Origin: Alloscardovia venturai
GTDB lineage: Bacteria > Actinomycetota > Actinomycetes > Actinomycetales > Bifidobacteriaceae
DNA: 64,000 nt
Assembly (NCBI RefSeq): GCF_042676605.1
Contig: NZ_JBHTHQ010000021.1
Coordinates: forward strand, 248,001 to 312,000
Direction: 5' to 3'
Shown: positions 36,255 to 45,110 of the stretch, piece by piece
Numbering within the stretch: the first letter of the stretch is position 1
Layout of the letters: each line of letters starts with the position of its first letter
The notes under the pieces: generated by a model
What the model was told of the DNA's origin: nothing
The model's database searches: none
The model's input: only the letters and a program-made list of their open reading frames with translations
Made by a program: the position numbers and the translations under genes

Positions 36255-37457
36255 TCATCTGCCCACTGCTGCAAGAATCTGAGAAATGAGTAAGTCATTA
36301 AGAAGTCTCCCCTTACGGGTTACTTTCAGATACCCATCATCGAGAATTGCTAAATCATCTCTGATAAGCTCATCGAGTGTAACACTTGGAATTTTTATCT
36401 GCGCATGTCTCTCAAATGTATCGATATCAAGACCATCACGCATACGTAATCCAAGGATTGCCTCTTCTTCTAAGCGCATCGTGGCATCAAGAGTTTCACT
36501 ATCATCCCACGGAATTCTATTTTCGTGGATAACGGCTCCCCAGCGTTTCGGATGAGTGATGTCCCACGCGCGCAGATTCTTAGCGTTATAGTGTGAATGC
36601 GCTCCAGGCCCGATACCAGCCCAATCTACGTTTTTCCAATACCCTACATTATGACGAGATTCATATCCTGGTCTGCACCAGTTTGATATCTCATACCACG
36701 ATAGCCCCGCAGCCTCAAACATCTCATCTGCAATCTCATATTTCGCAGCTTCATCATCGTCATCAGGTCGAGGAAGTCTACCTGCAGCAATCATCCGTCC
36801 CATTTTTGTATGAGGCTCTACAGAGAGCGCATATGCGGAAATATGATCTACGCCTAAGTCAAGAGCAGCTTCCACCGTTTCCCGCCAGTCGTCCAAGCTT
36901 TCTCCTGGAGCACCATATATCACATCAACGCTGGAACGCATTCCAAGCTTACGCGCAGCATCAACGCCTTTGATAACGTTCTCATGACTATGCGTGCGAT
37001 CAAGCGTCTTTAATACGTGAGGAACGGCTGACTGCATACCGAAGGAGATGCGGTTAAAGCCGCCGTCTCTCAATTCTTCGATGTAAGGAGCATCAACAGT
37101 ATCTGGATTTGCTTCTGTCGTAATCTCGGCATCATCCGCAATTCCCCATACATCTCGTATATGCGCCACAAGTCGCACTAAGTCATGAGCGGGGAGAATG
37201 GTAGGAGTGCCACCTCCGAAGAAGATAGTCTGAGCAGGAGGTTCGTCAATGTGATGTTGCTCCTGCCATGCACGCGTAAGGTCCATCTCTCTCATGGCCA
37301 TGTCTGCATATGAGTCTCTGGAGACGCCTGAACCCAAGTCAGTAGCGGTATATGTATTGAAATCACAATATCCACAACGTCTCAGGCAAAATGGGACATG
37401 TACGTAAACCTCATAAGGTGTAGCTAAATTATGCTCTGTCTCGGACAGATGAGTCAT
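36255..37457 (-). CDS. hemW: Radical SAM coproporphyrinogen oxidase-like protein HemW
   Basis: 400 residues. The radical SAM cluster cysteines are Cys24, Cys28 and Cys31 in CLRRCGYC; GGGTPT follows in the SAM-binding strand. The lack of the extra residues typical of true HemN, together with the position next to lepA, points to HemW, a haem chaperone, rather than a coproporphyrinogen oxidase. No haem synthesis genes are nearby. The ATG lies 2 bases after the lepA stop, a conserved lepA-hemW pair in many bacteria. Confidence 0.9.
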   Translation of the reverse strand: MTHLSETEHNLATPYEVYVHVPFCLRRCGYCDFNTYTATDLGSGVSRDSYADMAMREMDLTRAWQEQHHIDEPPAQTIFFGGGTPTILPAHDLVRLVAHIRDVWGIADDAEITTEANPDTVDAPYIEELRDGGFNRISFGMQSAVPHVLKTLDRTHSHENVIKGVDAARKLGMRSSVDVIYGAPGESLDDWRETVEAALDLGVDHISAYALSVEPHTKMGRMIAAGRLPRPDDDDEAAKYEIADEMFEAAGLSWYEISNWCRPGYESRHNVGYWKNVDWAGIGPGAHSHYNAKNLRAWDITHPKRWGAVIHENRIPWDDSETLDATMRLEEEAILGLRMRDGLDIDTFERHAQIKIPSVTLDELIRDDLAILDDGYLKVTRKGRLLNDLLISQILAAVGR

Positions 37458-37459
37458 AT

Positions 37460-39340
37460 CTACTGAGCCTTCTGAGCTGCACGAATTTTGTCTTTAGTGT
37501 CCCTGTCCGTCGGCTCGTCAGTGGACAATGCAGCGATAAATGCTTCTTGTGGCACTTCCACATGTCCTAGCATCTTCATGCGCTTCTTTCCTGCCTTCTG
37601 CTTTTCTAAGAGCTTACGCTTACGCGTGATATCGCCGCCATAACATTTAGCAAGTACATCCTTGCGAAGTGCACGGATAGTTTCTCGCGCGATAATGCGA
37701 GAGCCGATGGCAGCCTGAATAGGAATTTCAAACTGCTGACGAGGGATGAGTTCACGCAGCTTTTTTGTCATCATGACACCATAAGAGTAAGCCTTATCAC
37801 GATGGACGATAGCAGAAAATGCGTCAACGGTTTCACCTTGGATGAGGATATCAACTTTGACAAGATCTGCCTGTTGCTCACCATCTTCATGGTAGTCCAA
37901 AGACGCATATCCCTTAGTTCTGCTCTTCAACTGGTCAAAGAAATCGAAGACAATTTCAGCCAGTGGAATCCTATAATGCATTTCCACACGTTCTGGAGAA
38001 ATGTACTCCATAGTTCCCATCTGACCGCGATGATCTTGGCAAAGCTCCATCACTGATCCAATAAACTCTTTCGGACAGATGATATCTGCTGCGACGACCG
38101 GTTCTGTAACTGAGCGAACCTTGCCCTCAGGGAATTCACTCGGATTCGTCACATGATGTTCAGAGCGGTCTTCCATCGTCACATCATACGTCACCGATGG
38201 AGCTGTAGAGATAAGATCCAACCCGAATTCACGACGTAAGCGTTCAGACACAATTTCCATGTGAAGAAGACCGAGGAAACCGCAACGGAAGCCAAAACCT
38301 AACGCGACAGATGTCTCTGGCTCATAGACGAGTGCTGCATCATTGAGCTTGAGCTTATCAAGTGCATCGCGCAAATCGGGGAACTGTGCATTATCTATAG
38401 GAAACAGTCCCGCGTAGACCATAGGTTGCGGATCACGGTACCCCGAAAGAGGAGTGGCCGCTGGGATACTTTCTGAGGTAATAGTATCCCCCACTTTAGA
38501 CTGACTCACGTCCTTTACACCCGTGATAATATACCCTACTTCGCCGGCACCAAGTGCTTTCGTTGGCTGCATTTCCGGGCTAATTACGCCAAGCTCGATA
38601 GGGTCGTGCACAGTGCCGAGCCCCATCATGCGAATCTTTTCACGACTCTTGAGCTCACCGTCTACCATGCGGATATAGGTGACAATACCCCGGTAGGAGT
38701 CATACACAGAATCAAAAATTAATGCACGCGCAGGGGAATCAGGATTTCCTTGAGGAGCTGGAATTTCCTCGACGATACGATCGAGGAGCTCAGACACGCC
38801 TTCACCCGTTTTCCCAGATACCCGTAAGACATCAGAGGCATCGATACCCAATAAGCCTGCAATCTCATCGGCGTGAGCATCAGGATCTGCGCTAGGAAGA
38901 TCAATTTTGTTGAGCACAGGAATAATTGCTAAGTCATGGTCGATAGCCATATACAAGTTTGAAAGAGTCTGTGCCTCGATGCCCTGTGTTGCATCGACGA
39001 GAAGGACAGCCCCCTCACACGCGGCAAGCGAACGAGATACTTCATAGGAGAAATCAACATGCCCCGGGGTATCAATCATACCGAGTGTATACTCAGTGCC
39101 ATTGACAGTCCATGGTACTCGTACTGCCTGGGATTTAATTGTGATACCGCGCTCCTGCTCGATATCCATACGATCAAGGAAACGATCGTGCATCTCACGT
39201 TGCTCTACAACGCCACTGAGCTGCAAAATGCGATCAGCAACGGTTGATTTTCCATGATCAATATGCGCGATAATGCAGAAATTGCGGACCAAAGACTGGT
39301 CCGTAGAGCCAGGTTGATTCTTTGCCTGAGTAATTGGCAT
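37460..39340 (-). CDS. lepA: Elongation factor 4 (LepA)
   Basis: 626 residues from MPITQAKN. It is a ribosome-associated translational GTPase that acts in elongation or 30S assembly under stress. G-domain motifs AHIDHGKST, DTPGHVDF and NKIDLP are present, and the C-terminal LepA-specific block contains RALRKDVLAKCYGGD and KRKLLEKQKAGKKRM. The ATG at 39340 is preceded by AAGGAAGG. A longer open frame to 39535 crosses the rpsT promoter region and is not used. It is divergent from rpsT, with a 103-base gap. Confidence 0.96.
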   Translation of the reverse strand: MPITQAKNQPGSTDQSLVRNFCIIAHIDHGKSTVADRILQLSGVVEQREMHDRFLDRMDIEQERGITIKSQAVRVPWTVNGTEYTLGMIDTPGHVDFSYEVSRSLAACEGAVLLVDATQGIEAQTLSNLYMAIDHDLAIIPVLNKIDLPSADPDAHADEIAGLLGIDASDVLRVSGKTGEGVSELLDRIVEEIPAPQGNPDSPARALIFDSVYDSYRGIVTYIRMVDGELKSREKIRMMGLGTVHDPIELGVISPEMQPTKALGAGEVGYIITGVKDVSQSKVGDTITSESIPAATPLSGYRDPQPMVYAGLFPIDNAQFPDLRDALDKLKLNDAALVYEPETSVALGFGFRCGFLGLLHMEIVSERLRREFGLDLISTAPSVTYDVTMEDRSEHHVTNPSEFPEGKVRSVTEPVVAADIICPKEFIGSVMELCQDHRGQMGTMEYISPERVEMHYRIPLAEIVFDFFDQLKSRTKGYASLDYHEDGEQQADLVKVDILIQGETVDAFSAIVHRDKAYSYGVMMTKKLRELIPRQQFEIPIQAAIGSRIIARETIRALRKDVLAKCYGGDITRKRKLLEKQKAGKKRMKMLGHVEVPQEAFIAALSTDEPTDRDTKDKIRAAQKAQ

Positions 39341-39392
39341 GAGTGCCTTCCTTGATGTTACATGCTTTCTGCAGCTAATTCTACATGACTCA

Positions 39393-39401
39393 TGGTATGA
39401 T
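39393..39401 (+). promoter_or_regulatory. Predicted extended -10 promoter of rpsT
   Basis: TGGTATGAT is an extended -10 (TGN followed by TATGAT), 43 bases before the rpsT start. No good -35 is visible, as expected for extended -10 promoters. Confidence 0.45.
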
Positions 39402-39443
39402 AAAGGCTTGTATGCCGTGTAACAAACGTTTGGAGAATTAAAA

Positions 39444-39704
39444 GTGGCAAATATTAAGTCGCAGAAGAAGCGCGTTCTCACCAATGAGAAAGCACACAAG
39501 CGCAACGTGGCTTTCAAGAGCCAGTTGAAGAGCACTGTCCGTGCTACTCGCGAAGCTATTGAAGCTGGCGATAAGGCTGCAGCACAGGCTGCTTATGCAG
39601 TAGCTGCTAAGAAGCTTGATCAGGCTGCTGGTCGTGGCGTTATTCACAAGAATCAGGCTGCAAACCGTAAGTCTGCTTTGGCTCTTGCTATTAACACTCT
39701 GTAG
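39444..39704 (+). CDS. rpsT: 30S ribosomal protein S20
   Basis: 86 residues, highly basic. S20 binds 16S rRNA in early 30S assembly. The sequence begins ANIKSQKKRVLTN and ends with the conserved HKNQAANRKSALA. The start is a GTG with GGAG 8 bases upstream; non-AUG starts on rpsT are known to take part in its autoregulation in E. coli. It is a single-gene unit, divergent from lepA and closed by a strong terminator. Codon use is strongly biased, as for a highly expressed gene. Confidence 0.97.
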   Translation: MANIKSQKKRVLTNEKAHKRNVAFKSQLKSTVRATREAIEAGDKAAAQAAYAVAAKKLDQAAGRGVIHKNQAANRKSALALAINTL

Positions 39705-39736
39705 GATTTCTTTGTAGAGATTACGTTACAGAGAAT

Positions 39737-39780
39737 AAGAAACCGCTTATCTACTTGTGTGAGTAGACAAGCGGTTTCTT
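39737..39780. terminator. Bidirectional terminator between rpsT (+) and ilvE (-)
   Basis: A 12-bp stem, AAGAAACCGCTT (39737-39748) with AAGCGGTTTCTT (39769-39780), is continued by a 5-bp inner stem. T-rich ends on both strands let it serve both genes. Confidence 0.9.
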
Positions 39781-39862
39781 TATTGCTTCTATACGCACTT
39801 ATAATGCTTAGAAAGATACAAAACGTTATATCTTCATACGCTATACAGGCACATGAGCAAAA

Positions 39863-40993
39863 TTAATCAGTAATTTTCCACATCCAGTTATGAGGATCTT
39901 CTATTTCTCCCCACTGAATGCCCATCAGATGTTCGCGCAAATGCGCGGTATACTCGCCGACCGCTTGTCCGTTAACTTCCACATCAAACTTTTCAGACTT
40001 GAAACGACCAATCGGCGTCACGATAGCAGCAGTGCCGCATGCAAACACCTCGGTAACCTCTCCGGACTTAATGTCTTCAAGAAGATCCTCAAGCTTAATC
40101 ATCTTTTCGACAACGTCACGACCATCATCTTGAGCAAGCTGGATGATAGAGCGCCTCGTTACGCCTGGAAGAATATTGCCATTGAGGCTTGGAGTCTCTA
40201 AATGACCGTCCTTGTGGACAGTGAACATGTTCATCCCGCCAAGTTCTTCAAGGTAGGTCTTCGTTGATGCGTCGACAAAGCATACCTGCTCACAACCATT
40301 GGCAATACCACGATATTCACCGACAAGGGAAGCAGAATAGTTGCCGCCACACTTTGCAAAACCAGTACCACCAGGACCAGTGCGGAAGTACGTGTCTTCA
40401 ACCCAAATGCTGACAGGCTTAATGCCTTGCGGGAAGTACGGGCCAGATGGAGAAGCAATCACACAATATTCCACTTCCTTCGCCTTACGCACGCCTAAGA
40501 AAGACTCAGAAGCAAACATAAATGGACGCATGTAGAGAGTGTAGTCGTGCCTGCTTGGAACCCAGTTACGGTCTGTTTTTGCAACTGCAGCTACCGATCC
40601 GATAAAGTCCTCGACAGGTAATGTTGGAAGAGCTAAACGGGTTGCAGAGTTCTGGAAACGTTCCGCATTTGCATCAGGACGGAAAAGCCACAGAGAGCCA
40701 TCAGCATGACGATACGTTTTCAGCCCCTCAAAAATTTCTTGCGCATAGTGCAATACAGATGCACCTGGATCCATCTTGAGTGGCCCATAAGGCTCGATGC
40801 GACGATCATTCCATCCCTCGCCCTCAGTCCATGACATATGCGCCATAGAGTCAGAGAATACTTGACCAAAGGCAGGTTTATCAATCATCGCCTCGCGCTT
40901 AGCATCGGGTGTAGGGTGAGAATTTGGCAGAACAGTAAATGCTGAAGCCAGTTTATTCACGTAATCTGGATTATGATGATTTTCAGTAGTCAT
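39863..40993 (-). CDS. ilvE: Branched-chain amino acid aminotransferase
   Basis: 376 residues from MTTENHH. It is a PLP enzyme that interconverts valine, leucine and isoleucine with their 2-oxo acids. It is of the longer group found in actinobacteria and eukaryotes. The conserved EIFEGLKTYR, the lysine-region block FAKCGGNYSAS and GTAAIVTPIG are present; the PLP lysine is expected at AKCGGNY. GAGAAG precedes the ATG; a longer start at 41011 has no ribosome binding site. The leader contains a long inverted repeat with repeated GTCAC words. Confidence 0.95.
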   Translation of the reverse strand: MTTENHHNPDYVNKLASAFTVLPNSHPTPDAKREAMIDKPAFGQVFSDSMAHMSWTEGEGWNDRRIEPYGPLKMDPGASVLHYAQEIFEGLKTYRHADGSLWLFRPDANAERFQNSATRLALPTLPVEDFIGSVAAVAKTDRNWVPSRHDYTLYMRPFMFASESFLGVRKAKEVEYCVIASPSGPYFPQGIKPVSIWVEDTYFRTGPGGTGFAKCGGNYSASLVGEYRGIANGCEQVCFVDASTKTYLEELGGMNMFTVHKDGHLETPSLNGNILPGVTRRSIIQLAQDDGRDVVEKMIKLEDLLEDIKSGEVTEVFACGTAAIVTPIGRFKSEKFDVEVNGQAVGEYTAHLREHLMGIQWGEIEDPHNWMWKITD

Positions 40994-41034
40994 ATATCTT
41001 CTCGAATTCATCGTATGTACAACTTAATAATTAC

Positions 41035-41091
41035 GCGCTTGTGACGCATGTATGATTACTCATTACTTTGTCACAACTGTCACGCAAGCGC
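41035..41091. promoter_or_regulatory. Inverted repeat in the ilvE leader
   Basis: GCGCTTGTGAC (41035-41045) pairs with GTCACGCAAGCGC (41079-41091) apart from a 2-base bulge. TGTCAC recurs at 41069-41074 and 41078-41083. It lies 42 bases upstream of the ilvE ATG. It may be an operator or a leader hairpin; no known consensus was matched. Confidence 0.35.
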
Positions 41092-41112
41092 CATGAAAGT
41101 TCAATATCTGAA

Positions 41113-41149
41113 AAGGACCCTACACAATAAATCTGTGCAAGGTCCTTTC
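41113..41149 (-). terminator. Terminator of the L25 gene
   Basis: AAAGGACC (41113-41120) pairs with GGTCCTTT (41142-41149). On the minus strand the hairpin starts 22 bases after the L25 stop and ends in a TTTTC tail. Confidence 0.75.
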
Positions 41150-41170
41150 ATTTTACAAAGTGAGCAAAAC

Positions 41171-41761
41171 TTACTCAGCTGCCTCTGTTGCCTCAGCTTC
41201 ATCCTCTGTAGAAGCATCATCACCTTCAGGAACAGTAACGGTGACAACTGGCTCTTCAAGATCAGCCTCAGCAAGCTCAGAGCCTTCAGGAAGGACGACA
41301 TCCTTCAAGAGAACCTTTGCGCCATCCATCAAACCGTCAACAGAAACGGTAAGACGCTCAGGCAGGTTCGCAACATCTGCCTTCAAAGCGATTTCCTGCA
41401 TATCTACGAATGCGACTGCTGCACCCTTTGGAGTGCCCTCAACGAATACTGGTACGTTGACGACAATCTTCTCGCCAGCCTTTACTTCGTAGAAGTCGAC
41501 GTGCTCCACAGTACGCTTGACAGGATTCTTCTGAACATCCTTCACAACTGCCATCTTCTTTTCGCTGCCAAAGTTAATCTCGAACAGAGCATTGGTATGA
41601 CGAAGAGCGAGTGTTGTTTCCTTTGCAGGAAGCTTAACGAAGGTTGGCTCGTCACCGCCTGCGTAAATAGTTGCAGGAATCATCTGTGCAACGCGCATAC
41701 GACGTGCTGCACCCTTACCAAACTCGTTACGTACTTCACCATTTAAAGTGATATCTGCCAT
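41171..41761 (-). CDS. rplY: 50S ribosomal protein L25/general stress protein Ctc
   Basis: 196 residues, the long Ctc (TL5) form that binds 5S rRNA. The N-terminal L25 domain (about 1-90) has RNEFGKGAARRMR and IPATIYAGGDEP. A beta C-terminal domain follows (PVFVEGTPKGA, LPERLTVSVDGL). The last 25 residues are an acidic Glu/Ala tail. AAGGAG precedes the ATG. It is transcribed alone between the lipoprotein locus and ilvE. Confidence 0.95.
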   Translation of the reverse strand: MADITLNGEVRNEFGKGAARRMRVAQMIPATIYAGGDEPTFVKLPAKETTLALRHTNALFEINFGSEKKMAVVKDVQKNPVKRTVEHVDFYEVKAGEKIVVNVPVFVEGTPKGAAVAFVDMQEIALKADVANLPERLTVSVDGLMDGAKVLLKDVVLPEGSELAEADLEEPVVTVTVPEGDDASTEDEAEATEAAE

Positions 41762-41954
41762 AATGTTTCTCCTTAATCTGGCTTTGGGACACTCGAAAAC
41801 CAGCAGGAGAAGAAGTCTATAAGAAATTTCTCACTGATGGGCCAAGTCGATTACGGGATGTACTCCCCTCGCCAAAGCAACAATGGTAACTGTACCATAG
41901 GGGGAGGGAAAACGTCATGGCGCGGGTTCTCCTCCCCTGACTCGTACATTTGCG
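41762..41954. other. 193-base gap with inverted repeats, no gene seen
   Basis: No convincing reading frame. The gap holds two small inverted repeats, ATGGTA-ACTG-TACCAT (41883-41898) and GGGGAGG (41901-41907) with CCTCCCC (41931-41937). These could form the 3' end of the lipoprotein transcript on the minus strand, although there is no T tail. I could not assign it to a known RNA family. Confidence 0.4.
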
Positions 41955-42792
41955 CTATTCGCAGGCAACCCCGTCATGATCTCGGTCAAGGCGTGCTCTA
42001 TATCCTGGTTCGTTTTGGTAGAGTGGAGCCTTCCCAGCGCTTCTTACAGCCGCACAGTTGGGGTAGTATACGTTTGTTTGTGAATTTTGTGCTGCCGCCG
42101 CCGCAGCCGCTGCAGCAGCCTGCGCTTCTCGCTGTCGCTGTGCGTTTTGCGCATCAATTTGTTTCTTATACGCAATGTTGGCGTTGACATCACTGACAGC
42201 TTTGTCTACTTCACCTTCAGCTGCGACGATATCCTTTACATTTGCGGCTTGCCTAATTTGAGTGTTTAGAGCATCGATTTTAGTCTGCAACGTATTTCGG
42301 TAGTCGTTATTCTCTACTTGTCCGTTGCTCGAATCTAAAAGTGCTTTTGCCCGATTGTATTTATCTTGAGCTTGATTTTTGTTCTGCCGAAGATATACAT
42401 TTTCATTTTCGATAACCTTATTAAGGCTATCTTGCGCTACGTTCACTTGTTGTTTAACAGATTTCTTATCAATCTTTCCTGAGAGCATAGTCTCCAGAGT
42501 TTCTTTTTGACGCGCTAAATCGTCACGTAGACTGTTATCTGAGACATTATCTTGAGATTTTTCTAATTCACTCGTAATTCGCGAGAGAAGCGTTTGAGCT
42601 TCACTTTTGACCTTTTTTAGCTCTTCTATTTTAGATTTATCATCTTTGATTCTTTTGCTCCTCGCTACTGAACTCGTAGTCGTTGTGGTCAGGGGGGGGC
42701 TTCGATGTACTTGTACCACATGACACTACTGACATATACAACCCTAAACTTGTGAAGATAACTAGAGCGTTACGAAAATATTTATTCACCAT
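41955..42792 (-). pseudogene. Excalibur-domain lipoprotein split by a G8 tract (candidate phase-variable gene)
   Basis: A strong start exists at the ATG at 42792, with AGGAG 7 bases upstream. From it runs a lipoprotein signal peptide: MVNKYF, a hydrophobic stretch, then VVSCG, a lipobox with Cys25 as the lipid site. After 33 residues the frame crosses eight C (plus-strand G8, 42692-42699) and ends at 50 residues. The body is one frame away, from the tract to the stop at 41955. It has about 150 residues of Lys/Glu/Gln-rich coiled coil, ten consecutive alanines (42090-42119) and a C-terminal Excalibur calcium-binding motif ending DRDHDGVAC. With seven G the two halves join into 278 residues. 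Either the gene switches by slipped-strand mispairing, or it is a pseudogene, or the tract was misread. Its function is unknown; it is likely at the cell surface. Confidence 0.8.
42692..42699. repeat. Homopolymeric G8 tract inside the lipoprotein gene
   Basis: Eight consecutive G on the plus strand, between an A and a C. It lies right after the signal peptide region and separates two frames that would be continuous with seven G. No other G or C run of this length was noticed in the window. Confidence 0.9.
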
Positions 42793-42846
42793 CGAATTTC
42801 TCCTATTCTCTTGTATTATTTTTTAGTTTTTGACATTTTGTCGCGA

Positions 42847-42876
42847 ATTATAATACCTTATTTTCTTAACAAACAA
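42847..42876 (-). promoter_or_regulatory. Predicted promoter of the lipoprotein gene
   Basis: A consensus TATAAT -10 (42847-42852) with TTGTTT (42871-42876) 18 bases upstream, in an AT-rich region about 55 bases before the ATG at 42792. A good promoter argues that the split gene is still meant to be expressed. Confidence 0.55.
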
Positions 42877-42973
42877 AATTAAGTTCGCGTCATGAGCTAC
42901 TTTTCATAACATCTCGCTATCCACTCCACGCCGTAAAATAAAGATAGTTTAGCGCTCTCAAGGGAGGATACTC

Positions 42974-45004
42974 GTGAGCTTTTTAGATACAGTTTCTCAA
43001 AGCTTTAAACAGACTATCGATAAAGTTAAAGAAACGGTTAAATCCACTTCTCATCCGCAAGATGAGGAGCAACATATGACTTTCGGAACACCTACAACGT
43101 ACGATAAGTCAGCTTTCCGAGAACCGCACATTATGAATTGGTCCTCACCTGAATTCCCTACTACAACTTTCATTGATCCTGAGTCAGGACTCTTAACGAC
43201 GACAACTGAAGGTGTCCGCTCTATTCCAGAAAATATGAGCGTTTACAATCTGTATGAAGCACGTGCCAAAGATATGGGAGATGAAGTTCTCTATACTTTC
43301 AAATCTCATGGTGAGTGGATTGACAAAACTGCTAATGAAACTTTAGCTGACATTCGGTCCACCGCTAAAGGCTTACTCAAACGAGGTGTCAAAAAGGGAG
43401 ACCACATCGCGTTCATGTGCCAGACCTCGTATGAATGGGATATCTTCGACGCGGCTGTGCTTGCGGTCGGCGGTATTCTTTCAACGATTTATGATACAGA
43501 CTCCGCCGAGCAAATTCGTATGATTGTCAACAATTCTGATGCTACACACCTCGTGGTCCAGACTAAGGACATGCTCGAAAAAGCGGAGGGGGCTGTCGAA
43601 GAATGCCCGTCGCTCAAATCAATCACATGTTTAGAGAATGGCGCATTAGAAGAACTTCAAGCATATGGCACAGCCGTTCCTGATACTCAACTTGATGAGC
43701 GTATTCGCTCATTGAAGAAGACAGATTTGTGCTCCATCGTTTATACTTCTGGCTCCACGTCGGCGCCAAAGGGCGTAGAGATGACACATGAGAACTATCT
43801 TGCTTTCGCGATGAATTTGAAGGCATTCATCCCTGATCTCGTCGATGACAAGAATAATTCTGTGCTCATGTTCCTTCCACAGGCGCACGTCTTCGCGCGC
43901 GCTGTCAATTATGGCGTAATTTATGGTCGACTTCACGTCTACATCGCTACTGGAATCAGCACCTTGTTGCAAGATCTTGCTAAGGCAAAACCTGCAATTA
44001 TGATTGGCGTCCCTCGTGTATTTGAGAAGGTATATAACGCAGCCTCTCAGAAGGCGGGTCGAGGTGTGCAAGGACACGTTTTTAACGCGGCAGCAAACGC
44101 AGCGCGAGATTATATGACCGAAATTTCCGAAACGGGTCATGCAACCGCACTCTCAGCAGCACGTCGTGCAGCATTTGATCCTGTGGTCTACGCATCACTG
44201 CGTCAAGCACTCGGTGGTAATGCTAAATGGCTTGTGTGTGGCGGTGCTCCTCTCGATCCTCAGCTTCTTGCTTTCTTCCGAGGCGCAGGTATTCCTGTTT
44301 ATGAGGGCTATGGTATGACTGAGACAACTGCACCATGTGCATTTACCCCACGTTCTGTCCCATTCCATGCTGGTTCTGTAGGCATAGCATTCCCAGGATT
44401 TTCTATCCGACTCGCTCACGACGGTGAGATTCAAATTAAGGGAGCAGGTGCATTCAACGCTTATCATAAGAATGATGAGGCAACAAAGTCTACATTCACT
44501 GAGGATGGATGGATTGCATCGGGAGATTTAGGTGCACTCACTCCTGAAGGCTTGCTCTATATCACGGGACGTAAGAAGGATCTCATCATCACTGCTGGTG
44601 GTAAGAATGTATCCCCAAGTCCTATTGAGGAAGCCATCAAGCGTTGCTCACTCGTCTCTCAGGCTTTAGTCCTCGGAGATAAGCGCCCATTCATCTCAGC
44701 TCTTATTACTTTAGACGAACCAGCTGTACGTGCATGGCTCGAAGCCGAAGGTCTTAACCGAGATATGTCTATGGATGAAGTAGCATCTAATGCTGCTGTC
44801 CGTGCAGAAATTCAGAAATTCGTGGATATAGCAAATGAAGGTGTTTCTCGCGCCGAATCGGTACGTAAGTTCATCGTCCTTCCAGAAGAATTTACACAAG
44901 AGAATGGCTTACTGACGGCTTCCATGAAGGTTATCCGCCCAAAGGTCCTTGCGCGTTATCAGACTCTCCTCGACACTGAGATGTATAAGCCACGCAAGAA
45001 GTAG
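42974..45004 (+). CDS. fadD: Long-chain acyl-CoA synthetase (AMP-forming)
   Basis: 676 residues. It activates fatty acids with ATP and CoA. The ANL-superfamily motifs are YTSGSTSAPKG (P-loop), YEGYGMTETTAP, DGWIASGDLG and GRKKDLIITAGGKNVSPSPIE. An N-terminal extension of about 45 charged residues precedes the domain. The GTG start has AAGGGAGG 6 bases upstream. It is divergent from the lipoprotein gene and ends at a terminator shared with the oxidoreductase. The substrate chain length cannot be told from sequence. Confidence 0.92.
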   Translation: MSFLDTVSQSFKQTIDKVKETVKSTSHPQDEEQHMTFGTPTTYDKSAFREPHIMNWSSPEFPTTTFIDPESGLLTTTTEGVRSIPENMSVYNLYEARAKDMGDEVLYTFKSHGEWIDKTANETLADIRSTAKGLLKRGVKKGDHIAFMCQTSYEWDIFDAAVLAVGGILSTIYDTDSAEQIRMIVNNSDATHLVVQTKDMLEKAEGAVEECPSLKSITCLENGALEELQAYGTAVPDTQLDERIRSLKKTDLCSIVYTSGSTSAPKGVEMTHENYLAFAMNLKAFIPDLVDDKNNSVLMFLPQAHVFARAVNYGVIYGRLHVYIATGISTLLQDLAKAKPAIMIGVPRVFEKVYNAASQKAGRGVQGHVFNAAANAARDYMTEISETGHATALSAARRAAFDPVVYASLRQALGGNAKWLVCGGAPLDPQLLAFFRGAGIPVYEGYGMTETTAPCAFTPRSVPFHAGSVGIAFPGFSIRLAHDGEIQIKGAGAFNAYHKNDEATKSTFTEDGWIASGDLGALTPEGLLYITGRKKDLIITAGGKNVSPSPIEEAIKRCSLVSQALVLGDKRPFISALITLDEPAVRAWLEAEGLNRDMSMDEVASNAAVRAEIQKFVDIANEGVSRAESVRKFIVLPEEFTQENGLLTASMKVIRPKVLARYQTLLDTEMYKPRKK

Positions 45005-45051
45005 TGATATCTATATTTCTTTAGTATGAGATGATAAATTAATAAAATACT

Positions 45052-45091
45052 GTGGCGCCACCCTCCTATACGAGAGTTCGGCGCCACTTTT
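45052..45091. terminator. Bidirectional terminator between fadD (+) and oxidoreductase (-)
   Basis: GTGGCGCC (45052-45059) pairs with GGCGCCAC (45080-45087), followed by TTTTAT on the plus strand; an A-rich flank lies on the other side. It is close to both stop codons. Confidence 0.8.
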
Positions 45092-45110
45092 ATATCCGTT
45101 CCATACACGG

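Noticed and set aside
39341..39535. Upstream extension of lepA
   Set aside because: The frame is open but has no family similarity and would cover the rpsT promoter and 5' end; the ATG at 39340 has a strong ribosome binding site.
41835..41940. yybP-ykoY-like or SRP-like RNA in the gap before L25
   Set aside because: A GGGGAGTA-like word is present, but the rest of the conserved cores could not be found.
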